Assembly (NCBI RefSeq): GCF_001467625.1
Contig: NZ_LNYB01000082.1
Span: forward strand, 125,118 to 189,117
DNA length: 64,000 nt
Reading direction: 5' to 3'
Origin: Legionella feeleii
Lineage (GTDB): Bacteria > Pseudomonadota > Gammaproteobacteria > Legionellales > Legionellaceae
Part shown: piece after piece, positions 1 to 9,599 of the stretch
How the letters are laid out: each line of letters starts with the position of its first letter
Position numbering within the stretch: the first letter of the stretch is position 1
Program-made: the position numbers and the translations under genes
Notes under the pieces: generated by a model
What the model saw: the letters and a program-made list of their open reading frames with translations, nothing else
What the model was told of the DNA's origin: nothing
Databases searched by the model: none

Positions 1-3000
1 GCTTCTAGTTGGCTAGTAAGCTCTACTCTTGCTGCAGTCAGTACCTCGACTTGTTCCCTAACCTCCCTAACCGCTTCCCGATCACTCGCCAAAGCAGCAA
101 TCAACTCATTCAAATTGCCAGATTGTCTGGCCACTTCCTGCATAATTCCTGGAGGTAATTGAATTGCAACTATTGGGGCAACCGGAAGTTCTTCACGAGG
201 GCTCACATCAGCGAGTAAGCCTTTAAAAAAGGTTTTTGCAGGATCTTTGGCCTCTTTTTCTAATTGGGCGAAAAGACTTCTTCGGAAAGGGATAGACAGT
301 GCGTCACTGTGTAATAGTTTCTCCAGGGTTTCGTGAAGAGCCTCATTTTGAGCTTTTTCAATTAACCAATCTTTATTAACCAACAAAGCGACCAGCCGTG
401 CTTGTTCTAACTCGGGTTTGAGAGGATTCGCTTTAGCACACACTGCATCAAGTAATTCATTGACAACTTTAAATTGCTTTACTTCACTTTTTTCAACGGC
501 TAAATAATTTTTAAGCGGATTAACCGGGTGTGGGTTACTCAGAAGATGAACTAACGTCTTCTCAGTAGCAGCACCACAATGCGTTTTAACTTTAGCAAGC
601 AATTCAGTAAGGAATGTAAACTGCTCTTGTTCTAACGCATAATTAAGCAGGGTTTTGCCACTCTCATCGCTTTGTTTAAAAAACGCCGTCCATTCTTCGG
701 CAGATAACTCAAGCTTTTCACCAAGTCGAATTAATTCTTTTACGCCCGCAAAATTACCGTTTTTTGCAGCAATTAAAGACGGGTAAGCCTCTGTACCAAC
801 TGGGGACTTTAATAGAAAGTCTTTGGCAAGCTCTCTATTTTCTTCCAGATTTGTCCATGCCAGATCTTGCGTCCCTTCATCACGCATGAACAGATGGTAA
901 GGCGAAGTATCATCAGGCGGCAACAGAATGGCCAGAATGGTTTTCGCATCGATTTTCTTCCCAGGTTCAGGATTTAAGGCATTGTATTTAGCAATGATCT
1001 GGTTAAATAAGGTCTTATTACCAAGAACTGCACAAAGATGAAGAGACTCTTTGATCGCTTTAAAATTAGCATCTGCAGAGAGCTTGGCAGTTACTTTGGC
1101 AGTAGCTAAGGCTTCTTTTTGCTGCGCACGCTGCACTGCCGCAGTCTCTACCAATTTAGATTGTTCTACACTAAGGCCCTCAATAGTTAATGTCTCATCG
1201 ATTCTTTTAAGTTCCCGTATGGCAAGCACAAGTGCTTGACCTCCGCTGCTTAGCGCTTTTAACGTATTCAGATCTTTATCATGTTTACCAGCAGCAATTT
1301 CCCCAGCCAACTTAGCCATCGCTACAGCCAGTTTAGCGCCTCCTATTACGCTGTTGGTTACCTCATCAAGTACACGTGCTGCGTCCTCAGAGTTCGCTGT
1401 TACTTTCTGCCGTTTACGTTCCGCGGCTACTGCCATGATTGCAGAGCTATACAACTCATCTATAAAAGTTGAACGTTGAAGTGAAAGAGTTCCATCTATT
1501 TCTTTGAGCCTTTTATGTGCATAGTAAGAGAAATCACCTTTCTCTAAAAACACCAATTGCCCATCATGTCGACCCTCACTAATTTCGCTGGCAAACATGG
1601 CAATTGCTGTGGCCCACTTCAGATTTTCTTGCGCAACATCGATCTCTTTTGCCTTTCCTTGTAAGAGCTCCAAACGCTTCGCTGCAACTTTCTGCAGAGA
1701 TTTATAAGCCTGCTCAGTCAGATTTAACTGGTCGCAACCCTCTAGTGCTTTGAAAGGTCCGTTATTTGTAGCCTCAACAAGGGTGCGTAATACGCCAGGA
1801 TCATCAAGGTTACTAATTGTTTCCTCAACTAATTTTTCTGCTTCTTCATTCGGGAATAACGCTAAAATGGTTCCTAACTGAACCTCATTATTATTACGAA
1901 CAGCGATATGCAAACCATTCGTTGCCCATTTAATATGGGGTGCAGTAGCCAGGCGCTCCGCTCCAGGACCATATTCCTGCATCATGAATTTGAATATTTC
2001 TGTTTCAGAGGCACCCGCTCTTTTTAACGTATCAACCAGGCTATTGAAAACATCAGTCATTCCCTGCTCTGCGGCATAATGCAGTAAACCATCTTTGACA
2101 ACAGCCGCAATAAAGTCCGGATTCGATTTAGTAATTTTACTGAGTAAATGTTTTAGAAGTTCATTTTGACCTTGCGCAATACATTCTTTTAATATGTGGC
2201 GACCAGGCGCTTCGTCCTCCAAAAAAATATGATTAATTTGATCTTCAGGCAGTACTCTATCTAAAACAGCCTTCACTTGTCCGACTTGTTCCGGATTACT
2301 TGGATAAGTAAACAAGATATCCAGGTGCTTTACATTGCCCGTCTCATTCAGTAAGTGAAAGGTTGCTGTAGTTTTTCTAATTACCGATTGCAGAACATCG
2401 CCTTTTGCCAAGGCTTGCTGATGCCCCAGATCGTTTAATTGTTCATAATCTTTAATGCATTGTTGAGCGGCTGCCAACTTTTCTTGCAATTCGACTTTAG
2501 TGTAACCCTGGCCACTAGCAACTACTCTCCGAGCATCGGTGAGAATGGCATCGATCTTATCGATAAGTTTTTGCTCTGGACTTTGAGCCCCTTTAAGACG
2601 GGCAGCTTCTGCCAATGATTGCTGCAAGCCTTGTAGACGGCGATAGATATGGAGAGGTGCCCCTTCACGCTGGTTAGACGGAATGAACATGATGGCGTCT
2701 TTTTTAGTATAGACAGCGCCGGATTCAAAATCATGTCTACTAACATCACCACCACAGGCAAAATACCTATTAAAATTATCTAAATCAGTAATTTTTAATC
2801 CCTGAGGATCTTTACCATCAGCTTCCAAAACCCTTGGTATGACATAATCACCGACCGCACGTCCCCTAACCAGGCTGAAATAAGCCTGACGGTTACAAAT
2901 ACCGAAAGCCATCGCGGTCAATGACCAATCATCCATATAGGGATTGGCAGGGGTATCAAATACGGTATTCATTTCCGGGTTAGGTTTACTAGTATCCGAT

Positions 3001-6000
3001 AAAGGTATCGCGCTTCTGTCTCCACCTTCAGGGGTGATATCCAGGACCTTGGGACTAATGTAAGGCAGGGTACCATTACGTGCACCATGTAGAATTTGTA
3101 AAGTGGGCTTAACCCCAAAAATGATCTCTCCAGTTTCGGTTTCCTCCACAAAACGTCCACTGGCATCAGAACAATATTTACCAGCCTTCGTTGTCGTGGT
3201 TACCAGGCCCGCGCCAAATGTTTCGGTAAAAATTGTCTCCAGAGGTTTTTTATCCCCATGGTAAGTTGCTTTAAAACCGCCAGTTGCCCAGTCAATATAC
3301 TTGACCTGATAACTACCATCTGGATTTCTCTTATAAAGAAAGTTTTCTGGTTTGATATCATTATGACTAAAACCCAAGTCCGCAAACTCCCGGGCTTTAC
3401 TTACAATCGCCTGGCCCAAGGCAAGCATTTCTTTTAAATCCTTTGTCTTTTTCCCAGGCACACTCTCAGGTCGCGTTGAGGGATCGTGATATTCAATAGC
3501 ACCTTTTGTATAAAGGTTTAATTCGGCATTGGTTACATCCGCTAAAGTATCACCCTTTGCACGTTCAGTTAGAATCTGATATTGGTCGGGAGTTTTATCC
3601 TTTTGATACAATTTCACCGGTTGTTCTTTTTTCGCAGCTTTTCTGGGTTTATCTTTTTCTATCCAATATTGGGTACCTCCAGAGAGAGCCCCTTTTTGTG
3701 CTTTCTCTGCTTTAGAAAGATTTTGCAAAACATCACTTTCAATACGGTATAGAGGATCATCCCGTGCGGTGATAGGTCGCGTTCTTAAATTCCCACGACT
3801 CGCAGCAGCAAAGGTTGGTGAGTCTGGATCGGCGTCAGGCACATAACCTTTTTTTACCACCTGGTTTAAACCAAACAGTAAACTTTCAACCTCTTTGACA
3901 GAACCATATTGGCCAACCCCTAAGAGCCTGCTATGAGTAAAGAAACGACCTTTCTTTCCATAAGCTTCTTCTAAGCCCTCAAAAGGTGCAATCACACCAC
4001 GACTACCACCATAGGAAAAAATAAACTCGCCACCCGGTGGTTTCACCAAAGAATAGGGGAGTTTTGTTGAGCCTAAGTCCACGGCAACCGGGCTACCTAA
4101 AACAGGCTCTCCGACTGAATTTAGTACCACGACGGAAATTGGACCAGTCGATGAATGTTTTACTTTGAATCGTACATCGGTAATGTCTGTAGGTTTTATT
4201 GCTGCCGCAATCTGTTGCACAATGGAAAAATAGGCATTTTGCTCCGCATCACTAATAGCGGGTTCGCCTTTTTGAGTACGCTCAACCAAGCGAGCCATTT
4301 CTGTGGCCATACCTTTGATTTCCGCTTCCATACGTTCAATGTCTGGCCCCTTCAAGTTCAAGGTGTCTTTCATCGCCCGGTATTCAGCTAGAAAAACTGC
4401 TTCTACTTTAGCAGCCACATTCTCTCCGCTTCGGAAAGCCGCTTCCAAAGCCTCGGCTCTTTCCCGTCTTTCCCGGGCAGAAGTAACCATGACTTGTGAT
4501 TTTGTGATAACAGGACCAACAGCGCGTTGGGAAGCTAAAGGGACAGTTTCCAGGTTTAATGTAGAAAGCCTGGTATATGCAGTCTCGACACTATCCGCAA
4601 TACCCGGAACTTCTAAAGCTTGCGTGTAGTTACCTGCCCTTATAAGTGCGAAAGCAGTTTTGAGCTTTGGATAAGTAACAGGTTGTACTTCCGAAGCATT
4701 AATAGCATTTTCTACTACTTGTACTGAAGCGATAGATTGTAACTCCAACAATTTGCGGAGGAGTATTTCGCCATCACCTAACCCCGCTTCACTAATTTTA
4801 AGACTCTCTTTGGGAATGCTAGCTTTAATACTATCTAGTGCTTTTTGACAAGCCTCCGCTTTTTCTCCAGTCAAACCTAATTGAGTCAGTTTGCTTTGAA
4901 TTTCTGCTAAAGATTTTCCTTTTATAGATACACTTTCGAGGCAATCGGTAATCTCTGTACTATCCGTAAATTTCTTGAACATCCCTCTGAAATCACGACC
5001 AAACCCGCCATTTGATTTAATGACTGTATAAAGAGTATCTAAAAATTTCTCAGTCAGGCCGAAATAATAGAGATTGACACTTATTTCACCCTCCCGAGAA
5101 ATTGACACTGTAGGAGTAACGGCTTCCTCAGCAAATATGTCCAGTACGCATTGCTTGATTAATGTTTTATCACTCCGTTGGATTAACGTTGGTTTTCCTC
5201 TGGCAGTTTCCGGTGGTATTAGGATTAATCTTTGATCAGTTGCCAAAAGCCTCTCTACAGGATTGGGATCCTTAAGTGTTGGTTTTGGAATTGGAACTTT
5301 GACATCGGCTTCAGTAAACACCTGTATTCTACTACCCGATTGAATCCCATAGCTGTCTCTTTGCCTCCATAAGGAATCTAACGCTTCTTCAAATTTTTGG
5401 TAGGCTGGGATTGTTGGATAGATATATTGAGCTTGTCGAGGTGTAAAAATTTCTTTACCTGCTAGCAAGCGTCTTTCTGCCAAACCCGTAAACAAATCAT
5501 CAGCAACAGTGCTTTTAGTGAATAACTCCACATCCCTGATATTTCTTGCCCAAAATAAATCACGAGTAAGGTTTGCTTGGGTTTTTCTTGCATATTCGCG
5601 GCGATCTTCCTGGCCAAATCTTAATCGATCGAAGAGTGCCTTTCGTTCTTTAACCATGCCGATTTTAGCTGAATTATCCCAATCACCTTTTTGGGTTATT
5701 TTGAATTTACCTTCTACACCCGCCAGTAAATCCGCAACAGAATGCCCTTTGCTATCTTTATATTGGCTTAAATTATCGATGATCGCCGAGGCTTCTACAC
5801 TAGGTAATTTTGTGCGCAATTTTGAAAGAAATTCTTTGTATTCATCATATTGTGCAACCTCTGCAGCGGCTCCTACTTTTGCGCAATCACGGCGTACAAT
5901 TTCGTAGAATCCCATCTGTGCGAGTCTTTGGCATTGATTTCGCAGGTGCACATCATCAGGGTGACTTTCATACATTAAAGTCGCTTGCTTAATCATGTCC

Positions 6001-6488
6001 GTGATATTATCCAGCGATAACGTCTGCAATTGTTCTTCTTGTTCTGCTTGCCCAAGTTTGGCCAGCATTTCAACATAGAGATTGGTTTGTAGTTTTTTAA
6101 CGGGGGCAGGAGCGTCAGCGAGGGTATCGGCCAAGTGTCTGATATTACGGAAATTTTGAGCAAATTCGCTAATAAAGAGCGCGGTATCACCAAGGGCTAT
6201 CGGTTCTTCCAAATTAACCTTGACCAAGTCTTTAAGAGCCAGCATGCGGGCTTTAATATCGACATTAATTTCTTGTTGCTTTTGCTTGTAGAGTGCTAAT
6301 TGCTCATCAGCAGCCTCATTACCTTCAATTCTTTCAGGCAATTGTGCCAATCGCTCTTCAATCGCTTCCGATTCTTTTTTTAATTCTTGATATGCATAAG
6401 CTATTAAAGCATTTTTAACGACACCCACTGATTTTTCAGAAAAATTAATGGCATTAATACCATTGATAAATTTCTTGCAATAAGCCAT
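1..6488 (-). CDS. Giant Ser/Thr kinase-like protein with ankyrin-like segments (C-terminus off window)
   Basis: An open frame runs from an ATG at 6488 (GAGG about 8 nt upstream) to the left edge, giving at least 2160 residues with no stop. The first ~840 residues are helical and unrecognised. A protein-kinase fold follows at about residues 845-1200: glycine loop GVGQYGSV near 855, VVKK lysine near 875, catalytic loop SHNDIKPENF near 1042 (HND in place of HRD), metal-binding DWA in place of DFG near 1066, GTLPYISPKVL as the activation-segment end and DDWSL for the F-helix Asp. The catalytic Lys, Asp, Asn and Asp are all present, so activity is plausible. Ankyrin-like stretches (LLHYAAEQG near 1470, GKTLLNYALEQ near 1950) and a coiled coil at the visible end follow. 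No signal peptide is seen. By analogy with Legionella LegK-type proteins it is probably a translocated effector; this is inferred, and the C-terminal secretion signal lies outside the window. Confidence 0.8.
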   Translation of the reverse strand, partial: MAYCKKFINGINAINFSEKSVGVVKNALIAYAYQELKKESEAIEERLAQLPERIEGNEAADEQLALYKQKQQEINVDIKARMLALKDLVKVNLEEPIALGDTALFISEFAQNFRNIRHLADTLADAPAPVKKLQTNLYVEMLAKLGQAEQEEQLQTLSLDNITDMIKQATLMYESHPDDVHLRNQCQRLAQMGFYEIVRRDCAKVGAAAEVAQYDEYKEFLSKLRTKLPSVEASAIIDNLSQYKDSKGHSVADLLAGVEGKFKITQKGDWDNSAKIGMVKERKALFDRLRFGQEDRREYARKTQANLTRDLFWARNIRDVELFTKSTVADDLFTGLAERRLLAGKEIFTPRQAQYIYPTIPAYQKFEEALDSLWRQRDSYGIQSGSRIQVFTEADVKVPIPKPTLKDPNPVERLLATDQRLILIPPETARGKPTLIQRSDKTLIKQCVLDIFAEEAVTPTVSISREGEISVNLYYFGLTEKFLDTLYTVIKSNGGFGRDFRGMFKKFTDSTEITDCLESVSIKGKSLAEIQSKLTQLGLTGEKAEACQKALDSIKASIPKESLKISEAGLGDGEILLRKLLELQSIASVQVVENAINASEVQPVTYPKLKTAFALIRAGNYTQALEVPGIADSVETAYTRLSTLNLETVPLASQRAVGPVITKSQVMVTSARERRERAEALEAAFRSGENVAAKVEAVFLAEYRAMKDTLNLKGPDIERMEAEIKGMATEMARLVERTQKGEPAISDAEQNAYFSIVQQIAAAIKPTDITDVRFKVKHSSTGPISVVVLNSVGEPVLGSPVAVDLGSTKLPYSLVKPPGGEFIFSYGGSRGVIAPFEGLEEAYGKKGRFFTHSRLLGVGQYGSVKEVESLLFGLNQVVKKGYVPDADPDSPTFAAASRGNLRTRPITARDDPLYRIESDVLQNLSKAEKAQKGALSGGTQYWIEKDKPRKAAKKEQPVKLYQKDKTPDQYQILTERAKGDTLADVTNAELNLYTKGAIEYHDPSTRPESVPGKKTKDLKEMLALGQAIVSKAREFADLGFSHNDIKPENFLYKRNPDGSYQVKYIDWATGGFKATYHGDKKPLETIFTETFGAGLVTTTTKAGKYCSDASGRFVEETETGEIIFGVKPTLQILHGARNGTLPYISPKVLDITPEGGDRSAIPLSDTSKPNPEMNTVFDTPANPYMDDWSLTAMAFGICNRQAYFSLVRGRAVGDYVIPRVLEADGKDPQGLKITDLDNFNRYFACGGDVSRHDFESGAVYTKKDAIMFIPSNQREGAPLHIYRRLQGLQQSLAEAARLKGAQSPEQKLIDKIDAILTDARRVVASGQGYTKVELQEKLAAAQQCIKDYEQLNDLGHQQALAKGDVLQSVIRKTTATFHLLNETGNVKHLDILFTYPSNPEQVGQVKAVLDRVLPEDQINHIFLEDEAPGRHILKECIAQGQNELLKHLLSKITKSNPDFIAAVVKDGLLHYAAEQGMTDVFNSLVDTLKRAGASETEIFKFMMQEYGPGAERLATAPHIKWATNGLHIAVRNNNEVQLGTILALFPNEEAEKLVEETISNLDDPGVLRTLVEATNNGPFKALEGCDQLNLTEQAYKSLQKVAAKRLELLQGKAKEIDVAQENLKWATAIAMFASEISEGRHDGQLVFLEKGDFSYYAHKRLKEIDGTLSLQRSTFIDELYSSAIMAVAAERKRQKVTANSEDAARVLDEVTNSVIGGAKLAVAMAKLAGEIAAGKHDKDLNTLKALSSGGQALVLAIRELKRIDETLTIEGLSVEQSKLVETAAVQRAQQKEALATAKVTAKLSADANFKAIKESLHLCAVLGNKTLFNQIIAKYNALNPEPGKKIDAKTILAILLPPDDTSPYHLFMRDEGTQDLAWTNLEENRELAKDFLLKSPVGTEAYPSLIAAKNGNFAGVKELIRLGEKLELSAEEWTAFFKQSDESGKTLLNYALEQEQFTFLTELLAKVKTHCGAATEKTLVHLLSNPHPVNPLKNYLAVEKSEVKQFKVVNELLDAVCAKANPLKPELEQARLVALLVNKDWLIEKAQNEALHETLEKLLHSDALSIPFRRSLFAQLEKEAKDPAKTFFKGLLADVSPREELPVAPIVAIQLPPGIMQEVARQSGNLNELIAALASDREAVREVREQVEVLTAARVELTSQLE

Positions 6489-6876
6489 GTTAGAACCTCG
6501 CGAGCGGCTGCTTTTTATATATTTCTATAGATATATGTAAGTTTAACTTCTAATTATTAAGGTAAAATTAATCCACTATCTGATTATAGACGCATTAGAC
6601 TGTATTAATTGGGATTCGATAGCTCAAAAATGAGCCATGCTAGTACAAGAGAGCCAAAAAGGCTATAGGTGAAAAGAGGTATTTTAACCTTTTGTTAAAT
6701 TCTTAATAACTTCGCAACAGAGAGTAGTTGTTTTTTGTCAAATACTTATACATAGAAGATAAATTTTGTTTCGCGATGGGTATAGCTTAAAGTCACCAAA
6801 CGATCATTTTAAATTTAAACTCACCAAACTGGCTTTATTTTCACAAAATTTTGAAAAATTAGGACTTATTAAGCAT
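6489..6876. other. Intergenic region between two minus-strand genes
   Basis: This 388-bp AT-rich stretch holds no convincing ORF. Its kinase-proximal end carries the PmrA-like site and presumably the kinase promoter. The nonamer TCACCAAAC occurs twice, at about 6793 and 6821, close to the response-regulator gene; its role is unknown. Confidence 0.5.
6553..6572 (-). promoter_or_regulatory. Putative PmrA box upstream of the kinase gene
   Basis: On the minus strand the site reads ATTAATTTT-AC-CTTAATAAT, two 9-mers separated by 2 nt. The PmrA tandem-repeat consensus described for Legionella and Coxiella Icm/Dot genes is cTTAATatT-N2-cTTAATatT, so 15 of 18 defined positions agree. It lies 65-84 nt upstream of the kinase ATG, with an AT-rich stretch (TATATC) about 17 nt downstream that could serve as the -10. 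The consensus is quoted from memory and AT-rich DNA makes chance matches possible. Confidence 0.5.
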
Positions 6877-7683
6877 TCAATGGCAATTCAGCCATCTCTT
6901 AATCTCGCAGGCGGTATCAGAGAGTACTTCTAACAATTGCTTGTAAAGTTCTTCCAGTAATCGGACATGACCCGCTTTTCGATAACGCTCCAAATACTGG
7001 CAAGCATACAGCATTTTGGTGGTACCACAATATAAAGCACCACTTTTCATCTTATGGGCCAATTCTTCAATCAGAGCCCAGTCTTTAACAGCATAAGCTT
7101 TTTCCATCGCATTTTTGTCGTCAGGGATTGCTTCATCAACCATGACTTTGAGCAATTCCTTAAAAACCTTGGCATCACCCAGGATTTTGATTCCATTATT
7201 GCTATCAAGTAAAGGAAAGTTATTCAATGCAAATAATTGCTCTTCGGTGTCAGGTAAATCGCGCCCTAACTGACCAGTAACCGACTTTTTGACGGCCATC
7301 CCGGTGTCAGCAGAATGAATATATTGCTTTATAATTTCTTGCATCTTCTGTAAATGCAGGGGCTTTCTAATTAGTTGTGCTATCCCTGCGTTTAGATAAT
7401 CGCTTTCGGTTTCCTCGAGAATATCCACTGTTAAACCAATAATTGGGATTGGTGTGCGGGACAACTCTTTTTCTCGCTCACGGATTGCCAGAATCACTTG
7501 CTCAACAGGAATTCCCGGTAAATTAACCTCCGTGAGTATTATATCAAAATGGGTTGCTTGCATTAGTTCTAAGGCTTGCTCACAGTTTATGGCAAAAGAA
7601 AATTGGCAACCAGCCTGCTGGATAATGATTTCAGTCAGGCGAGCAGCAATAAGATTATCTTCTATTAATAATACATGGGACAA
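6877..7683 (-). CDS. Receiver-HPt protein with Glu at the phospho-acceptor position
   Basis: Residues 1-122 form a CheY-like receiver: acidic pair E8-D9, conserved T85 and K107 in IRKPL. The phospho-acceptor segment reads DIILTEVNLPG, so the usual Asp is Glu52 (codon GAG checked in the DNA). Residues ~150-268 form an HPt domain with the phosphorylatable His210 in LAHKMKSGAL. A receiver-HPt arrangement normally belongs to a phosphorelay in which a separate hybrid kinase acts. With Glu52 the receiver should not be phosphorylated in the usual way and may mimic the phosphorylated state, leaving His210 as the working relay residue. No partner kinase is adjacent; the FixL-like kinase 30 kb away has its own regulator. 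No DNA-binding domain is present. Confidence 0.85.
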   Translation of the reverse strand: MSHVLLIEDNLIAARLTEIIIQQAGCQFSFAINCEQALELMQATHFDIILTEVNLPGIPVEQVILAIREREKELSRTPIPIIGLTVDILEETESDYLNAGIAQLIRKPLHLQKMQEIIKQYIHSADTGMAVKKSVTGQLGRDLPDTEEQLFALNNFPLLDSNNGIKILGDAKVFKELLKVMVDEAIPDDKNAMEKAYAVKDWALIEELAHKMKSGALYCGTTKMLYACQYLERYRKAGHVRLLEELYKQLLEVLSDTACEIKRWLNCH

Positions 7684-8159
7684 TTATTGGCTCCTTTCTC
7701 AATCCCATCGATAGTTTAACCCATTAAGCCTTCGTTTCCGCTCGAAGAAGCATAATAAGGGCCTTTTGGATTATTGAACGTCATAAACTGATGGTTAATA
7801 GGATAACATTTATCTTTATAAGTTATGAGTCTATTCGAGCGGCACGGCCCAATGAGCATTCAATGCAACATCCATACCGATAACTGATTGTTTGATAGTC
7901 ATGCCCTCACTATCACCATCCAATAGTGAATATTGGTGTCTAACCTAATTTCATAGACTCTATCGACCATCCAACCATAACTGGCAACTAAAAGATAAGA
8001 GCCTTATTAAAAGCCCCCCACTGGATCAATTGACAACCATAGCAGGAACAACGTTTTCGGCGTTACTAATTAATGACCATCTAAAGGATGGATTTTTCAT
8101 ATAACGTTCTGTTTTGCCATTCTCTTGTAAGCCATTAAAACCACCCTTTGGGTGAGACA
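7684..8159. other. Intergenic region, nothing recognised
   Basis: This 476-bp stretch lies between two minus-strand genes. No ORF of convincing length or codon use, no tRNA-like fold and no copy of the palindromic element seen elsewhere in the window was found. It must contain the promoter of the receiver-HPt gene near 7690-7800. It could hold a small RNA or gene remnants, but nothing in the sequence demands it. Confidence 0.4.
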
Positions 8160-8936
8160 TTACTTTTCGGCTCTTATCAAATAAATTGATAAATTAAACC
8201 AATATTCACCCTGATATTTTTCCTGGCACTCCCGCTCATAAGCGCTTACCATTGCTTCATTAATAATGGGTATTTCATTACTGGGGATTTGGCCATGAAA
8301 AAAGGCTATTCCATTGACAAATTTGCGGAAAACATCAAGGGAAGGCAAGGGTAATGCATGTTTCGGTCGTTCTATGCTGATGCGTTTAAAAGGTAGAGCC
8401 TGCATTCTTTCTTGTAAATGATCTAAATTCCTGTAATCCACAGGCGGCTTAAAACCAGCTAAACTAGGAAACTCCCCGGACGCTTTTACCGCCATATAAC
8501 TTGTAATAAAAGGGTCGTCACCTGAAGGAAAAAGCGTCAAAATTTTTCCGCCTGGTTTTAAAGCGCGATAAATAGCCTGAAATGCCTTTTCAATACTAAA
8601 AGCACACCATTGCAAACACCAAAACGATACGATGAAATCAAATTGATTATCGAAAGTCATGGTTAATACATCATCTTGCTTTAGACTTACATTAGGGTAA
8701 TTGGCCATTTCCTCCCGGGCTAACTTCAGCATATTCTCAGACGCATCAATACCAAGCAGCGTGCCCTGCGGAACTTTTGCGACAATTTTTCGAGTATAGG
8801 CACCATTCCCACAACCGATATCCAGGACCTGATCGGTTGGCTGTATCGTCAAATATTTTAAATAATTATCAGCAATGGTCGCTTGAATAAAAGAACCTAT
8901 TGCATAATCATTGGCAGGCCACTCTTGCGCTGACAT
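8160..8936 (-). CDS. Class I SAM-dependent methyltransferase
   Basis: The product (258 residues) has the class I motif I VLDIGCGNGAYT, an acidic residue at the end of strand 2 (GIDASENML), and motif LKPGGKILTLF after strand 4. The DFIVSFWCLQW segment resembles trans-aconitate and juvenile-hormone-acid methyltransferase-like small-molecule methylases, but the substrate cannot be named. The ATG at 8936 is preferred to that at 8942 because AAGGA lies 7 nt before it and only 1 nt before the other. The gene follows the lipid-transport operon by 60 nt on the same strand and may be co-transcribed. Confidence 0.85.
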   Translation of the reverse strand: MSAQEWPANDYAIGSFIQATIADNYLKYLTIQPTDQVLDIGCGNGAYTRKIVAKVPQGTLLGIDASENMLKLAREEMANYPNVSLKQDDVLTMTFDNQFDFIVSFWCLQWCAFSIEKAFQAIYRALKPGGKILTLFPSGDDPFITSYMAVKASGEFPSLAGFKPPVDYRNLDHLQERMQALPFKRISIERPKHALPLPSLDVFRKFVNGIAFFHGQIPSNEIPIINEAMVSAYERECQEKYQGEYWFNLSIYLIRAEK

Positions 8937-8996
8937 GTTCATTTCCTTGTTTTACATAACATTCGGCATGGTTGATGTGTTCGGAAAAACTATTCC

Positions 8997-9599
8997 TTAC
9001 TTCAGATCCTCGCGACGGTATTTCCCTGCCATAAATGAGCGCGCAATTGTTTCTGTCAGACAAGTTAAATTCGAATTCATGCTGACAACGAGCGCCTCTG
9101 GCGTCACTTGAGTAAGCTTCAGGTGGTAATAAACATCACGTTTTTCAATTAAATCACGATCATGATAAATGATGTATTCAGCTCGTAATATACTGCTGCC
9201 ATTACTCGCTATGGCAAAATCGGCAATATTGATTTGTAAATGGTAGTTGGGTTTGAATTTACTATCCCAGGGAAAGCTCTCAACCACGGCTCCTGGCAAC
9301 AGGGTAGAAAGATTGGTTTCTACCACACGCATGATGTTCTTATCCAAAGCTTCAGCCCATTGATGAAACTCTTTTAACGCAATCTGATGTGGCGTGTAGT
9401 GAATCATTAATTGCGGTTTTTCAATATAAGCGGGGCAATTCACTTCATCGATCCCTATTTTTAAATAGCTATAAGTATTCGTTTGCTGCTTTTTCGGTGG
9501 AATAGGATTTAACACATAAAATTGCGATTCTTTACTGCGTCCGCAAGCAACAAGAATTAATCCTATTAAAAAAACAAAACCCAATCTGCCTATTCTCAC
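8997..9599 (-). CDS. PqiC-like ABC-type transport auxiliary lipoprotein
   Basis: The N-terminus is a lipoprotein signal with lipobox LVAC (Cys at about residue 19), followed by a ~180-residue domain of the PqiC/DUF330 (ABC-type transport auxiliary lipoprotein) type, including the early FYVLNPIP strand and the paired NIADFAIASNGS/AEYIIYHDRD strands. Such proteins sit on the periplasmic face of the outer membrane and work with MCE-domain proteins in phospholipid traffic. The start overlaps the stop of the MlaD-like gene by 4 nt, indicating translational coupling. Confidence 0.8.
   Translation of the reverse strand: MRIGRLGFVFLIGLILVACGRSKESQFYVLNPIPPKKQQTNTYSYLKIGIDEVNCPAYIEKPQLMIHYTPHQIALKEFHQWAEALDKNIMRVVETNLSTLLPGAVVESFPWDSKFKPNYHLQINIADFAIASNGSSILRAEYIIYHDRDLIEKRDVYYHLKLTQVTPEALVVSMNSNLTCLTETIARSFMAGKYRREDLK

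Noticed and set aside
4303-5992. Several plus-strand ORFs of 60-132 residues opposite the giant kinase gene
   Set aside because: They are antisense to a continuous coding frame, have no ribosome-binding sites and resemble no protein family.
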